NCBI GenBank assembly: GCA_015063955.1
Contig: SVTD01000003.1
Location: 1-64,000 of the forward strand
Source of the DNA: Oscillospiraceae bacterium
GTDB lineage: Bacteria > Bacillota > Clostridia > Oscillospirales > CAG-272
DNA length: 64,000 bases
Direction of reading: 5' to 3'
The notes below the pieces were generated by a model. That model was given only the letters and a program-made list of their open reading frames with translations, had not been told where the DNA came from and searched no databases. This document shows, one piece after another, positions 46,768 to 54,364 of the stretch. The position numbers and the translations under genes are program-made. The stretch's first letter is position 1, and every line of letters begins with the position of its first letter.

Positions 46768-47520
46768 ATGGAAGCTGTAATTCTCACAGCCCTGGGAGTA
46801 GGCGGTGCAACCGTTTTCGGCTCCCTGCTTGGCTTTGTATTTAAAAGAATATCCCACCGCTTTTCCGATATCGTTCTGTCCTTTGCGGCGGGAGTAATGC
46901 TTTCTGCAGCGGTTCTCGGGCTGATACTCCCCTCCCTTGAATACGGCGGCAGGTTCGGAATAATCATAACCGTTGCAGGCATATTTGCGGGAGCGCTTTT
47001 CCTTAACGTTATCGATAAGCTCGTACCTCATTTGCATAAAATGGTAGGGGCGGATATTGAAGAGCATCATAAAACGAGCCTTTCCAGGGTACTTTTGTTC
47101 GTACTCGCCATCGCCATTCATAACCTTCCCGAGGGTATTGCAGCCGGTGTCGGCTTCGGTGCCGGAGACACATCTCAGGCGCTTCTTATCGCAGGAGGCA
47201 TAGCTCTCCAGAATATCCCCGAGGGTATGGTCATCATCGGACCTTTGCTTTCTGCGGGAGTGTCTGCAAAAAAGACCTTCCTGCTGGCACTGATGACGGG
47301 AGCGGTTGAGGTTCTGGGAACCTTTATCGGCTACTTTGCAGTCAGTATCGCCTCCTTCATCCTCCCCTTTGCACTTGCCTTTGCAGGAGGAACGATGCTT
47401 TACGTAATAAGCGATGAAATGATCCCCGAGACCCACGCCCACGGAAGCGAGCGCGGCGCAACCTACGCCCTCCTCGCAGGCTTTTCCGTAATGCTTATAA
47501 GCGACGTTCTTCTTGGCTAA
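46768..47520 (+). CDS. zupT: ZIP-family divalent metal transporter
   Basis: The 250-aa protein has about eight helices and the two metal-site motifs of the ZupT/ZIP group: AIAIHNLPEGIAAGVGFG (about residues 112-130) and GIALQNIPEGMVI (about 145-158), separated by a short loop. A His-containing segment (IEEHHKT) lies between helices III and IV. It likely imports zinc or iron. GGAGGAGCT precedes the ATG. The operon ends in a long symmetric terminator shared with spoIIE. Confidence 0.93.
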   Translation: MEAVILTALGVGGATVFGSLLGFVFKRISHRFSDIVLSFAAGVMLSAAVLGLILPSLEYGGRFGIIITVAGIFAGALFLNVIDKLVPHLHKMVGADIEEHHKTSLSRVLLFVLAIAIHNLPEGIAAGVGFGAGDTSQALLIAGGIALQNIPEGMVIIGPLLSAGVSAKKTFLLALMTGAVEVLGTFIGYFAVSIASFILPFALAFAGGTMLYVISDEMIPETHAHGSERGATYALLAGFSVMLISDVLLG

Positions 47521-47564
47521 ATAAAAATGCTGTTGCATTGTTGCAACAGCATTTTTATTTAGCC
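47515..47564. terminator. Long bidirectional terminator shared by zupT and spoIIE
   Basis: A 22-bp perfect stem (GGCTAAATAAAAATGCTGTTGC and its complement, loop ATTGTT) that includes both stop codons. Confidence 0.92.
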
Positions 47565-49895
47565 TTCATCCACTTTTATTACGCAAACGGTTATGTCGTC
47601 CTCTCTGCCTGTGTTTTCGGCAGCGGTCTCGGCTACGGTGCGGGCAAGAACTGAAGGAGATTCTATCCCCCGTATTCCCTCGGAAAGAAGCTCGTAGAGC
47701 CAGGGGCTCTCCTCATAGGAGCCCGTTACCCCGTCGGTCATCATTATGACCGTATCCCCTGCTTTCAGGTCAAAGGACACCGACTCTGCATCGAGGGCTC
47801 TCATTATCCCCACGGGAACAGTTTTTGAGTGGATGCGGTATAGCTGTCCGCCTCTTATGACAAAGGTGGGTGCGGCGCCGCTTTTTATAAATCTCGCTCT
47901 GCCCGTATAAAGGTCTGCCTCCATAAGATCCACGGTTGTAAAGCATTCCCCCGCCGCTCCTCTGACAAAGCAGTTGAGAAGCTCAAGGGCGCTTCTCATG
48001 GGGCATCCTGCCGACAGAAGCTTTTCGAGGAAATACGCCGTGATACCGCTGGTCTGCGCAGCCTCCGTGCCTGAGCCCATACCGTCGGATACGAGGGTAT
48101 AGAAATAACCCTCCTCGTTTTCAAAGGAGCAGACGCTGTCGCCGCTGCGGTTGTCCCTTCCCGAGCGAAGGCTGAAGCGTCCGTGGGAAAGTGAAATTAC
48201 AGGCAAGGAATGCATCGATGCCGATATATGCTTTCCGTCTATGGAAAACTCAGGCGATGACAGTCGGGCAGACAGTACCCTCTGGGCGCAAATGCGTATA
48301 TCGTTTTCGCCGGCACCCGCTCCCGAGGGATCTATTCCTCGAAGGTACACTCTTCTCAGGCGCTTGCCCCATACGGAGCACGCGGAAAAGGTAAAGCCCT
48401 CCGAGGTCAGCTCGCCCGACAGGCGTTTTTCCCCATCCTCATCACGTAGGGCGATCTCCGCCTCTCCCATCTCTCGCATAAGATTTGCCACGGCTGAATA
48501 ATCCGAGGCGAAAAGCTCGCTCTTTTTTGCGCTTTCCGAAAGGCTCCTCGCCCTTCTTACGGCACCGTTTATGCTTTCGATTATGGGATCGATATTGAAG
48601 CATCGGCGGGCAACGGATTCGGGCACTATCCGCGCCGTGATCTTTCCGTTCTGGCACAGCCTGTATGCCATATTTGAAAACATGGAGTCTACGGTGGCGG
48701 CGTCGATCCCCGAGCATTCCTTTTCGTGTACACATCCGCTGCAATACTTTGCCCGTGCAGAGGCACAGATGCGCTGTGATTCACGGCTCGTAGGCAGGCG
48801 GAGCCTGTCTCCTACCTCCCGTATCAATTGCGAAAGAGAATCAAGGGCTTCTCCGATCCTCGGAAGTCTCTCATCCTTTACCGAGCCCTCCTTTTCCCAT
48901 ATTCCCCTTCGCTCAAAGTCAAGAAAGGCAGGCAGAGCATCGGGCAGAGGCCCGAGGCTTACGAAGGGGGATGCCACTGCCGCCGCAAGGGCGATCTCGG
49001 GGATAACGTCGGAAAGGGCTGAAAGCCCACCCGAAAAAAGAGAGATCACCGATGCTGCAAGGGCCGCGATTATTACAGACGCTACCTTGCTGTACTCCCA
49101 GAAAAGTGAGGTTACAAGTCCGACGACTCCGAAGGCGGGGGCGTAAGCGCCTCCCATCGCAAGTCCTCCCGCAAGACCTACGACGCTTCCCATTGCAGCA
49201 CCGCCGGCGTAGCTGAAATAAACTGCGGCAATAAAGGTAAGAGTCGCGCATAGATTAAAGGGAAGCCTTACAAGGGATACCGATGCAAAAAGCCCCAGGG
49301 CAAGAACGAAAAGTCCTGCCATTCTTTTTGATCTTCCCGCACTCCTGTCAGAAAGAAAAACGAAGGCTGCTGCTCCGATAACTGCCTCACCGATACCCAA
49401 AAGTGCTGAAAACAGCCCGTAGTAAAGGCTCTCGCTCTCAACGATGGCTACCACGCCTGCCGCCGCGGCTCCCGCGGCGCAGACCGTTATCTTCATATAT
49501 CCCCGTTCTCTGAAAAGCCTTCTGAAAAGTGCGTTCTTTTCCTTGAAATCACCCTTGAAAACGCAGACCCACAGGCGTATGAGAAGCATTGACAAAAGTA
49601 TGAGTATCTGCCACAGAGCGCCGGTATCCATAGTCACCGTTGCAAGGACAGCCCCCATAAAGCAAAGTGCCGTGCTCATTCCCCCCGAGGATGCGGCGAG
49701 AACCGCAAAGCTTAATGGGTAGGTGCCCATCGGCGCTCTGACGGCGCTGAGAAGGAATGACAGCGCAAGAGTTACTCCATAACCGGCCACCGCTCTGATT
49801 TTTGATATATCGGCAACGCTTTTTGCTTTCGTAATTCCCACGTCTCCCGAAAGGAATCCCCTTCCGAGGCCTGATCTTATCTTTTTTCTTTTCAT
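47559..49895 (-). CDS. spoIIE: Stage II sporulation protein E
   Basis: Membrane phosphatase at the polar septum that dephosphorylates SpoIIAA and so activates sigma-F in the forespore. The 778-aa protein has about ten N-terminal helices (about 35-320), a central region with CSGCVHEKECSG-like Cys motifs (about 385-400) and a C-terminal PP2C domain with YTLVSDGMGSGTEAAQTSG (metal Asp, about 600), MRSALELLNCF, DTVIMMTDGVTGS and GREDDITVCVIKV. Length and order match clostridial SpoIIE. ATG at 49895; upstream promoter elements were not identified with confidence. Confidence 0.95.
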   Translation of the reverse strand: MKRKKIRSGLGRGFLSGDVGITKAKSVADISKIRAVAGYGVTLALSFLLSAVRAPMGTYPLSFAVLAASSGGMSTALCFMGAVLATVTMDTGALWQILILLSMLLIRLWVCVFKGDFKEKNALFRRLFRERGYMKITVCAAGAAAAGVVAIVESESLYYGLFSALLGIGEAVIGAAAFVFLSDRSAGRSKRMAGLFVLALGLFASVSLVRLPFNLCATLTFIAAVYFSYAGGAAMGSVVGLAGGLAMGGAYAPAFGVVGLVTSLFWEYSKVASVIIAALAASVISLFSGGLSALSDVIPEIALAAAVASPFVSLGPLPDALPAFLDFERRGIWEKEGSVKDERLPRIGEALDSLSQLIREVGDRLRLPTSRESQRICASARAKYCSGCVHEKECSGIDAATVDSMFSNMAYRLCQNGKITARIVPESVARRCFNIDPIIESINGAVRRARSLSESAKKSELFASDYSAVANLMREMGEAEIALRDEDGEKRLSGELTSEGFTFSACSVWGKRLRRVYLRGIDPSGAGAGENDIRICAQRVLSARLSSPEFSIDGKHISASMHSLPVISLSHGRFSLRSGRDNRSGDSVCSFENEEGYFYTLVSDGMGSGTEAAQTSGITAYFLEKLLSAGCPMRSALELLNCFVRGAAGECFTTVDLMEADLYTGRARFIKSGAAPTFVIRGGQLYRIHSKTVPVGIMRALDAESVSFDLKAGDTVIMMTDGVTGSYEESPWLYELLSEGIRGIESPSVLARTVAETAAENTGREDDITVCVIKVDEG

Positions 49896-50023
49896 TTCTA
49901 CTTCCGTTTCCTTTTCATTTTGTAAAAGGATTTTACGCTTTTCCCTTCAAAAAGTGCGTCGCATAAGGGGCTTGAAATATAGCTTTTTTATTCGTATTTT
50001 TGCGGGAATTGAAAAGAAAAAAG

Positions 50024-50071
50024 ATTCCCCGCAATTCTTTGGTCGAAGAAGCTCTGAGAATTGCGGGGAAT
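50024..50071 (-). terminator. Terminator after the AbrB-type gene
   Basis: Arms ATTCCCCGCAATTCT / AGAATTGCGGGGAAT are 15 bp each with an 18-nt loop and a minus-strand T-rich tail (CTTTTTTCTTTT). Confidence 0.85.
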
Positions 50072-50094
50072 TTTCGGAAATACTATTCGGTTTT

Positions 50095-50337
50095 TCAGAT
50101 GTTTTTCATTTCCTCAAGGCAGGAGGTGCATATTTTCTTATCCTTGTACGTAACGATGCCGTCCGCCTCACCGCAGAAGATGCAGGAGGGTGCGTATTTC
50201 TGAAGGATGATCCTGTCCTTATCGGAAAACATTTCAACTCCGTCGCCGGAATTGATATCAAGCATTCTTCTGATCTCAATGGGGAGAACGATTCTGCCAA
50301 GCTCGTCGATCTTTCTTACCATGCCAAGTGATTTCAT
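50095..50337 (-). CDS. AbrB/SpoVT-type transition-state regulator with Cys-rich tail
   Basis: The 80-aa protein has a swapped-hairpin AbrB DNA-binding domain (SLGMVRKIDELGRIVLPIEIRRMLDINSGDGVEMFSDKDRIIL, residues 3-46) and a C-terminal CIFCG...CTSC zinc knuckle (about 52-74) in place of the usual multimerisation segment. AbrB-type proteins repress transition-phase and sporulation genes. The promoter at 50427-50455 and nearby Spo0A-box-like sequences fit this role. It is divergent from the LRR/radical SAM operon, which it could regulate. Confidence 0.88.
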   Translation of the reverse strand: MKSLGMVRKIDELGRIVLPIEIRRMLDINSGDGVEMFSDKDRIILQKYAPSCIFCGEADGIVTYKDKKICTSCLEEMKNI

Positions 50338-50426
50338 ATTATTTACCGTCCCTTTCTTTTGGCAAAGGGCGACATTTTATTTCCTGTTATCGCCTCAAAT
50401 TACCATATATTGTATATTGCAACATT

Positions 50427-50462
50427 ATTGTAACTCAATTTACAGATTTTGTCAATAACTCG
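50427..50462 (-). promoter_or_regulatory. Promoter of the AbrB-type gene
   Basis: Minus-strand TTGACA (50450-50455), 17 bp, TACAAT (50427-50432). CTCGACA at 50457-50463 resembles a Spo0A half-site next to the -35 element. Confidence 0.72.
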
Positions 50463-50505
50463 ACAGCATTTTCTGAAATAAACCGTTTTCCACCGTTCGC
50501 CACTT

Positions 50506-50513
50506 TTCGACAA
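50506..50513. promoter_or_regulatory. Spo0A-box-like site between abrB-type gene and LRR/rSAM operon
   Basis: TTCGACAA is the exact complement of TTGTCGAA, matching the 0A-box core TGTCGAA. It lies 10 bp upstream of the plus-strand -35 at 50523 and upstream of the minus-strand abrB-type promoter. A second, imperfect CTCGACA is at 50457-50463. Binding is inferred from the motif only. Confidence 0.55.
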
Positions 50514-50522
50514 GCCCCTGTG

Positions 50523-50551
50523 TTGACTTCACTTTCATATTAGTATATAAT
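50523..50551 (+). promoter_or_regulatory. Promoter of the LRR/radical SAM/Asn-rich peptide operon
   Basis: TTGACT (50523-50528), 17 bp, TATAAT (50546-50551), 30 bp before the start codon. Confidence 0.78.
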
Positions 50552-50580
50552 TATATCAATATTATATAATGGAGAAAACT

Positions 50581-51945
50581 ATGAGTTCTAAATCAAAAAA
50601 TAACAAAAGCGCCGGCACTATAGGGTGCATCGTACTCATGCTTATTTCATTCGGCCCGGTTATTGTGCCTCTCTTTCTCTTATTTACCGAAGCGCCCCCC
50701 GCGGTAGTGGCGGTTTTATCAGCTATAGCATTCGTTCTGATACTTTCACATCACAATAAATCATTTAAGAACGCCGGCACCGCGAAAGCAGCGCTTGATC
50801 CCAATGCCTCCGAAAAGGCTTTTGCACGCAGGATAGTCCTTTCAAGGCTGCGCGAAATGACGACGGATACCTACAGACCCGTTGCAAAAAAGCTTATCCG
50901 GGACAGATTTATCGTTTGCGGCGCTTATGCCTTGTTTATCATCCTGTTTCTTGGATTCGGCGGGCTTTACGTTTCCCGCTTATTCATAAATATTTGCATT
51001 ATTCTTGCCGTTGTGACTGAGGCGATATTTCTCTCCCTCTCTACGGAGAAATATATCGTACGGGCTATGAAAAAGAACCCTCAGAAAAAGATCACAGAGA
51101 TCGTCGGTGAGGTGACCTTCAACGACGCTGAGACTCCGAAGCTCAAGGGACGGACGGTTGCGGCCGTTCTCCTTATCCCCGTGGCACTCGGCGTTTCCCT
51201 TGCATTCAATTCAACTCCTTACATAACCACAGAGTCCTGCATTGGCGGAGTATCCGTCGTTGAATACCGTCCTGCATTTTTCGCTATGGATACGATTTCC
51301 ATCCCCGAAAAGATCGACGGAAATACCGTCGTCAGCATTGGGGAAAATGCATTCTCCGGCAACTCCTACGTAAAGGAGATCCGTCTCCCGGATACGGTCA
51401 AGGATATAGGCTCCTATGCCTTCAAGGACTGCCGCGCCCTTACAAGGATCACTCTTCCCAAAAGCCTTGAAGCCCTTGGCGGCGAAGCATTTATGGACTG
51501 CAAAAGCCTCAGCTTCATCTCGATTCCCGAGGGAGTGAAGGAGATACGAGGCAGCACCTTTGAGGGCTGCTCCGCGCTTTCAAGCATCAATCTTTGTGAC
51601 AGCATTACCGACATTCACGCGAGAGCCTTCTTCGGCTGCTCCTCTCTCAGATCCATAGATCTTCCCGAGGGCATCACAGAGATCCACGCCAATACCTTCG
51701 AGGAGTGCTCAGCTCTCCGCAGCGTGACTATTCCCGAGGGCGTTACGAGGATCGCAGCCCACGCCTTTTACGGCTGCTCCTCTCTCAGCGAGGTCAACGT
51801 GCCCGATTCCGTCAAGGAGATCGGAAGCTCCGCATTCCGTCTTTGCACCTCACTTGACGAAATAACTATCCCCAAAGACTGTATCGTTAACGAAAGAGCC
51901 TTCAAGGAAAGCCCCACAAACGTAACAAGGAAGATTCATGAATAA
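50581..51945 (+). CDS. Membrane protein with BspA-type leucine-rich repeats
   Basis: Start chosen at ATG 50581, six bases after GGAG; the track's 50569 ATG is too close to the promoter. The 454-aa protein has two N-terminal helices (IVLMLISFGPVIVPLFLLF; AVVAVLSAIAFVLIL), two more around residues 118-160, another at about 195-215, and then about seven LRR_5 repeats (residues 240-440) of the form IPEGVKEIRGSTFEGCSALS. BspA repeats mediate protein or surface binding. The gene overlaps the radical SAM gene by 8 nt, so the two are translationally coupled; it may dock the maturase substrate or product at the membrane. Confidence 0.85.
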   Translation: MSSKSKNNKSAGTIGCIVLMLISFGPVIVPLFLLFTEAPPAVVAVLSAIAFVLILSHHNKSFKNAGTAKAALDPNASEKAFARRIVLSRLREMTTDTYRPVAKKLIRDRFIVCGAYALFIILFLGFGGLYVSRLFINICIILAVVTEAIFLSLSTEKYIVRAMKKNPQKKITEIVGEVTFNDAETPKLKGRTVAAVLLIPVALGVSLAFNSTPYITTESCIGGVSVVEYRPAFFAMDTISIPEKIDGNTVVSIGENAFSGNSYVKEIRLPDTVKDIGSYAFKDCRALTRITLPKSLEALGGEAFMDCKSLSFISIPEGVKEIRGSTFEGCSALSSINLCDSITDIHARAFFGCSSLRSIDLPEGITEIHANTFEECSALRSVTIPEGVTRIAAHAFYGCSSLSEVNVPDSVKEIGSSAFRLCTSLDEITIPKDCIVNERAFKESPTNVTRKIHE

Positions 51946-53692
51946 ATTTATCCATCTTTTATACGTCCCCACGAAAAACTGCAATATGCAGTGCAGCTAC
52001 TGCTATCTCGGAGACTCAACAAGGGACGGTGACTGCGACCGCAGTCCCCTTGAGACCCTTGACTACGCAGTTCGGAAATTCAAAGAATGTGAGATAATTC
52101 CCTTTAATATCTCCCTCCACGGCGGCGAAGTCACAACCCTTTCAAAAGAGGATTTTGCCTCCCTTGTCCGTTACATAAGGGACTATTACGAAGAAAACCG
52201 CACACTTATTACGGAAAACGGCTTCAAGGTGGGAAATCCCCATATCAAAACGAACCTTTTCGGCATCGACAGGCATCTTGACGCCATAAGAGAGTATAAC
52301 GTCAGCATTAGCGGAAGCCTTGACCTGCCCCTCTCCCTTCACCGTGAATACAGACTGACAAAGGGCGGCGGCGATACCCTTCCGAAGATCCTTGAAAATA
52401 TCGCCCTCCTTGAAAGCCTGCCAAACAGGAAAAAGGTCTCTGCCACCATTTTCCGCGAGCATTTTCTCCGTATGGACGAGATGATCAGAGATATAAAATT
52501 TCTCCACGAAAGCACCTGCCTTGATATGAACGATTTCAACTTCATGATAGGCTTTGCATCATCCAATATCCACCCCTCCTGCCGCCCCCTCACTCCTCTC
52601 TCCGAGGATGAGCAGGTGGAGCTTTTCAGAAGGATGAACGAGGAGTTTGAAAACACAGACCTGAAAAAAGGACTTGACGGCGCCTGGTTTGCCGAATTTA
52701 CTCAGGCTTACTGCACAAACTGCGATCTCTGCTCGGAGAAGTTCTTTCTCCTTGAGAGAAACGGAGACGTCTACTCCTGCGTCAGAGGTCAGGGAGACCG
52801 TGACTTCTATTACGGCAACGTATACGAGGACACCCCCGAGGAGATCATGAACCGGGCAAGGCTCAAGATCTATAACGTTCACAATCTTACCCCCTTTCCC
52901 GAGGAATGCGCCGAATGCGGATATCTTCACCTTTGCAAAACGGGCTGTCCCTTCGTTAAAAAGGAATACGGCTCAGGCAAATCCTATACCTGCCGTCTGC
53001 AAAAGGAGATCTACAAGAAAAACGGCGAGGCCGAGGAGCGGGAGGCATACCCCTTCGAATATCTCAGACGCGTTCATCCGCAGCTTTGCAAGGATCATCT
53101 CCCAAAAGCAAATGCGCCTGAAAACTCTCTTGAGGATCTGATTTCAAGGGATGAAAAGCTGCAGCGTGTCTACGATCCCGATGCATTCATCCTCGTATGC
53201 GACGGTAACGAGTACCGCCTTGAGTCTCAGCTGACAAAATCCCTGCGTGATTTCATCTTTATCGGCAATCACTCAAAGATTACCCTTTATACGAGAAAGG
53301 ACGTGATAGACGCCCTTTCCGATTACCCCGTAAACAACGCCCTTTATATGATGCTTCTCAGCGGAGATACGGTGGTGTACGGTGACGAGGGACGTGAAAA
53401 GCAGGAGCATATCATGACTCATCTCATCTACAAAAGCACCCTTGCGCGCCGGGAAAGCGACAGAGAGGGATATTATAGGACAGATCTTACAAAGATACTC
53501 CGTCCCTATCTTCCCCATCTTTCAAGGGAGCGGGAAAACAATCTGTTTTTCACCACCTCTGCCCTCAGAGACTACCATTATACAAAGCAGAAAAATAACG
53601 GCTACTATCATATAGCCGCAATGGATCTGCCATTTCAGAATATAGAGTTTTACTACATCGATACGGAGGAATCAGGCCATGAGCTTCAATAA
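51938..53692 (+). CDS. Radical SAM/SPASM peptide maturase
   Basis: A 584-aa enzyme. The N-terminal radical SAM domain has the cluster motif CNMQCSYC (residues 14-21) in the context LLYVPTKNCNMQCSYCYLGD and the SLHGGEVTTL segment. The SPASM region has CTNCDLCSEKFFLLERNGDVYSC (about 260-283) and CAECGYLHLCKTGCPF (about 327-342) for auxiliary Fe-S clusters. A further ~190-residue C-terminal domain is unrecognised. SPASM maturases modify ribosomally made peptides, for example by forming thioether or C-C links. It overlaps both neighbours (8 nt upstream, 14 nt downstream), and the downstream gene encodes a small protein with a repetitive tail, the likely substrate. Confidence 0.9.
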   Translation: MNKFIHLLYVPTKNCNMQCSYCYLGDSTRDGDCDRSPLETLDYAVRKFKECEIIPFNISLHGGEVTTLSKEDFASLVRYIRDYYEENRTLITENGFKVGNPHIKTNLFGIDRHLDAIREYNVSISGSLDLPLSLHREYRLTKGGGDTLPKILENIALLESLPNRKKVSATIFREHFLRMDEMIRDIKFLHESTCLDMNDFNFMIGFASSNIHPSCRPLTPLSEDEQVELFRRMNEEFENTDLKKGLDGAWFAEFTQAYCTNCDLCSEKFFLLERNGDVYSCVRGQGDRDFYYGNVYEDTPEEIMNRARLKIYNVHNLTPFPEECAECGYLHLCKTGCPFVKKEYGSGKSYTCRLQKEIYKKNGEAEEREAYPFEYLRRVHPQLCKDHLPKANAPENSLEDLISRDEKLQRVYDPDAFILVCDGNEYRLESQLTKSLRDFIFIGNHSKITLYTRKDVIDALSDYPVNNALYMMLLSGDTVVYGDEGREKQEHIMTHLIYKSTLARRESDREGYYRTDLTKILRPYLPHLSRERENNLFFTTSALRDYHYTKQKNNGYYHIAAMDLPFQNIEFYYIDTEESGHELQ

Positions 53693-54035
53693 CCCCGAAA
53701 CCTATAACGAGATCGTTGCATACAGAATCTGTCTTCAGCTGAAGGTGAATATACCTAATCTGAACGATAGCCTCCTCACAGAGGTCTTTGACCATATAAC
53801 CGTTCCCGGAAACACCGCTCACGTTGCAAACGGGATCCTTTCCCTCTGCACAGGTCCTGACATTGTCAAGACCTTCAACGTTGAATCCTTCATTAATCCC
53901 GCAGTTACAGCTATAGGAATGTCTCTTTCAGGCATAAATATCGCAAGACAGAATAACGGCTACTCCGGCGGCGATTATTCCGGAGGCAGCTCAAACAACA
54001 ATAATAACAACAATAACAACAATAACAACGCATAA
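53679..54035 (+). CDS. Putative RiPP precursor: small protein with Gly/Tyr and poly-Asn C-terminus
   Basis: A 118-aa protein beginning 14 nt inside the maturase gene. Residues 1-85 form a helical leader-like region (MSFNNPETYNEIVAYRICLQ; PGNTAHVANGILSLCTGPDIV). The C-terminus is low-complexity: NNGYSGGDYSGGSS followed by twelve consecutive Asn (mixed AAC/AAT codons) and Ala-stop. Two YSGG units could be the modification sites. Leader-plus-core layout and tight coupling to a SPASM maturase fit a RiPP precursor. No cognate protease or transporter is adjacent. A structural partner protein with a slippage-prone tail is the alternative. Confidence 0.68.
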   Translation: MSFNNPETYNEIVAYRICLQLKVNIPNLNDSLLTEVFDHITVPGNTAHVANGILSLCTGPDIVKTFNVESFINPAVTAIGMSLSGINIARQNNGYSGGDYSGGSSNNNNNNNNNNNNA

Positions 54036-54190
54036 TAAAAAAAGGCGGTACGTCTTGAATCCTAAATAAAAGAAAAGATACTTGACTCTGCCATCAGCGG
54101 GAAGTGCAGTATGAAAGCAAAGCCCGCGGCATCGTGATCCCCTCCCGGCGGATTCGGTAACGGATTATAAAAAAGATTGCCCGATTTGGC

Positions 54191-54227
54191 AAAAAACGGC
54201 TGACGGAAACCGTCAGCCGTTTTTTTA
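54191..54227. terminator. Bidirectional terminator between RiPP-like operon and spoVM
   Basis: AACGGCTGACGG-AAA-CCGTCAGCCGTT with T-runs on both strands. The 189-bp gap before it (54036-54224) holds nothing else I can support. Confidence 0.92.
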
Positions 54228-54296
54228 TTTAAGCTTAAATATCCTTGCAAGGATCGGTGCAAGAAATCTCGGAGAGCGTACAAGTTTTATTTTCAT
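54225..54296 (-). CDS. spoVM: Stage V sporulation protein M (23 aa)
   Basis: Minus-strand ATG at 54296 opens a 23-codon ORF (MKIKLVRSPRFLAPILARIF...) ending at the terminator. SpoVM is a ~25-residue amphipathic helix that binds the curved outer forespore membrane and anchors SpoIVA; family members share a Lys-rich start, a P(R/K)FL core and a basic end, e.g. KLPKFLGGIVR in B. subtilis. This ORF has KLVRSPRFLAPILARIFKLK, a close fit. GGAAAGG lies about 10 nt before the ATG and the terminator directly follows the stop. Missing from the ORF track because of length. It may be transcribed alone or behind the symporter gene (68-nt gap). Confidence 0.85.
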   Translation of the reverse strand: MKIKLVRSPRFLAPILARIFKLK

Positions 54297-54364
54297 ATGT
54301 ATAAAGCCTTTCCAAGGCAAGTCTGCCTTTACTTTATAATATGCACCTTCCGCCCTGCCTGACA

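Noticed and set aside
54062-54283. 73-aa minus-strand ORF between the Asn-rich gene and the symporter
   Set aside because: It crosses the strong bidirectional terminator and has no ribosome-binding site; the spoVM reading frame in the same stretch fits far better.
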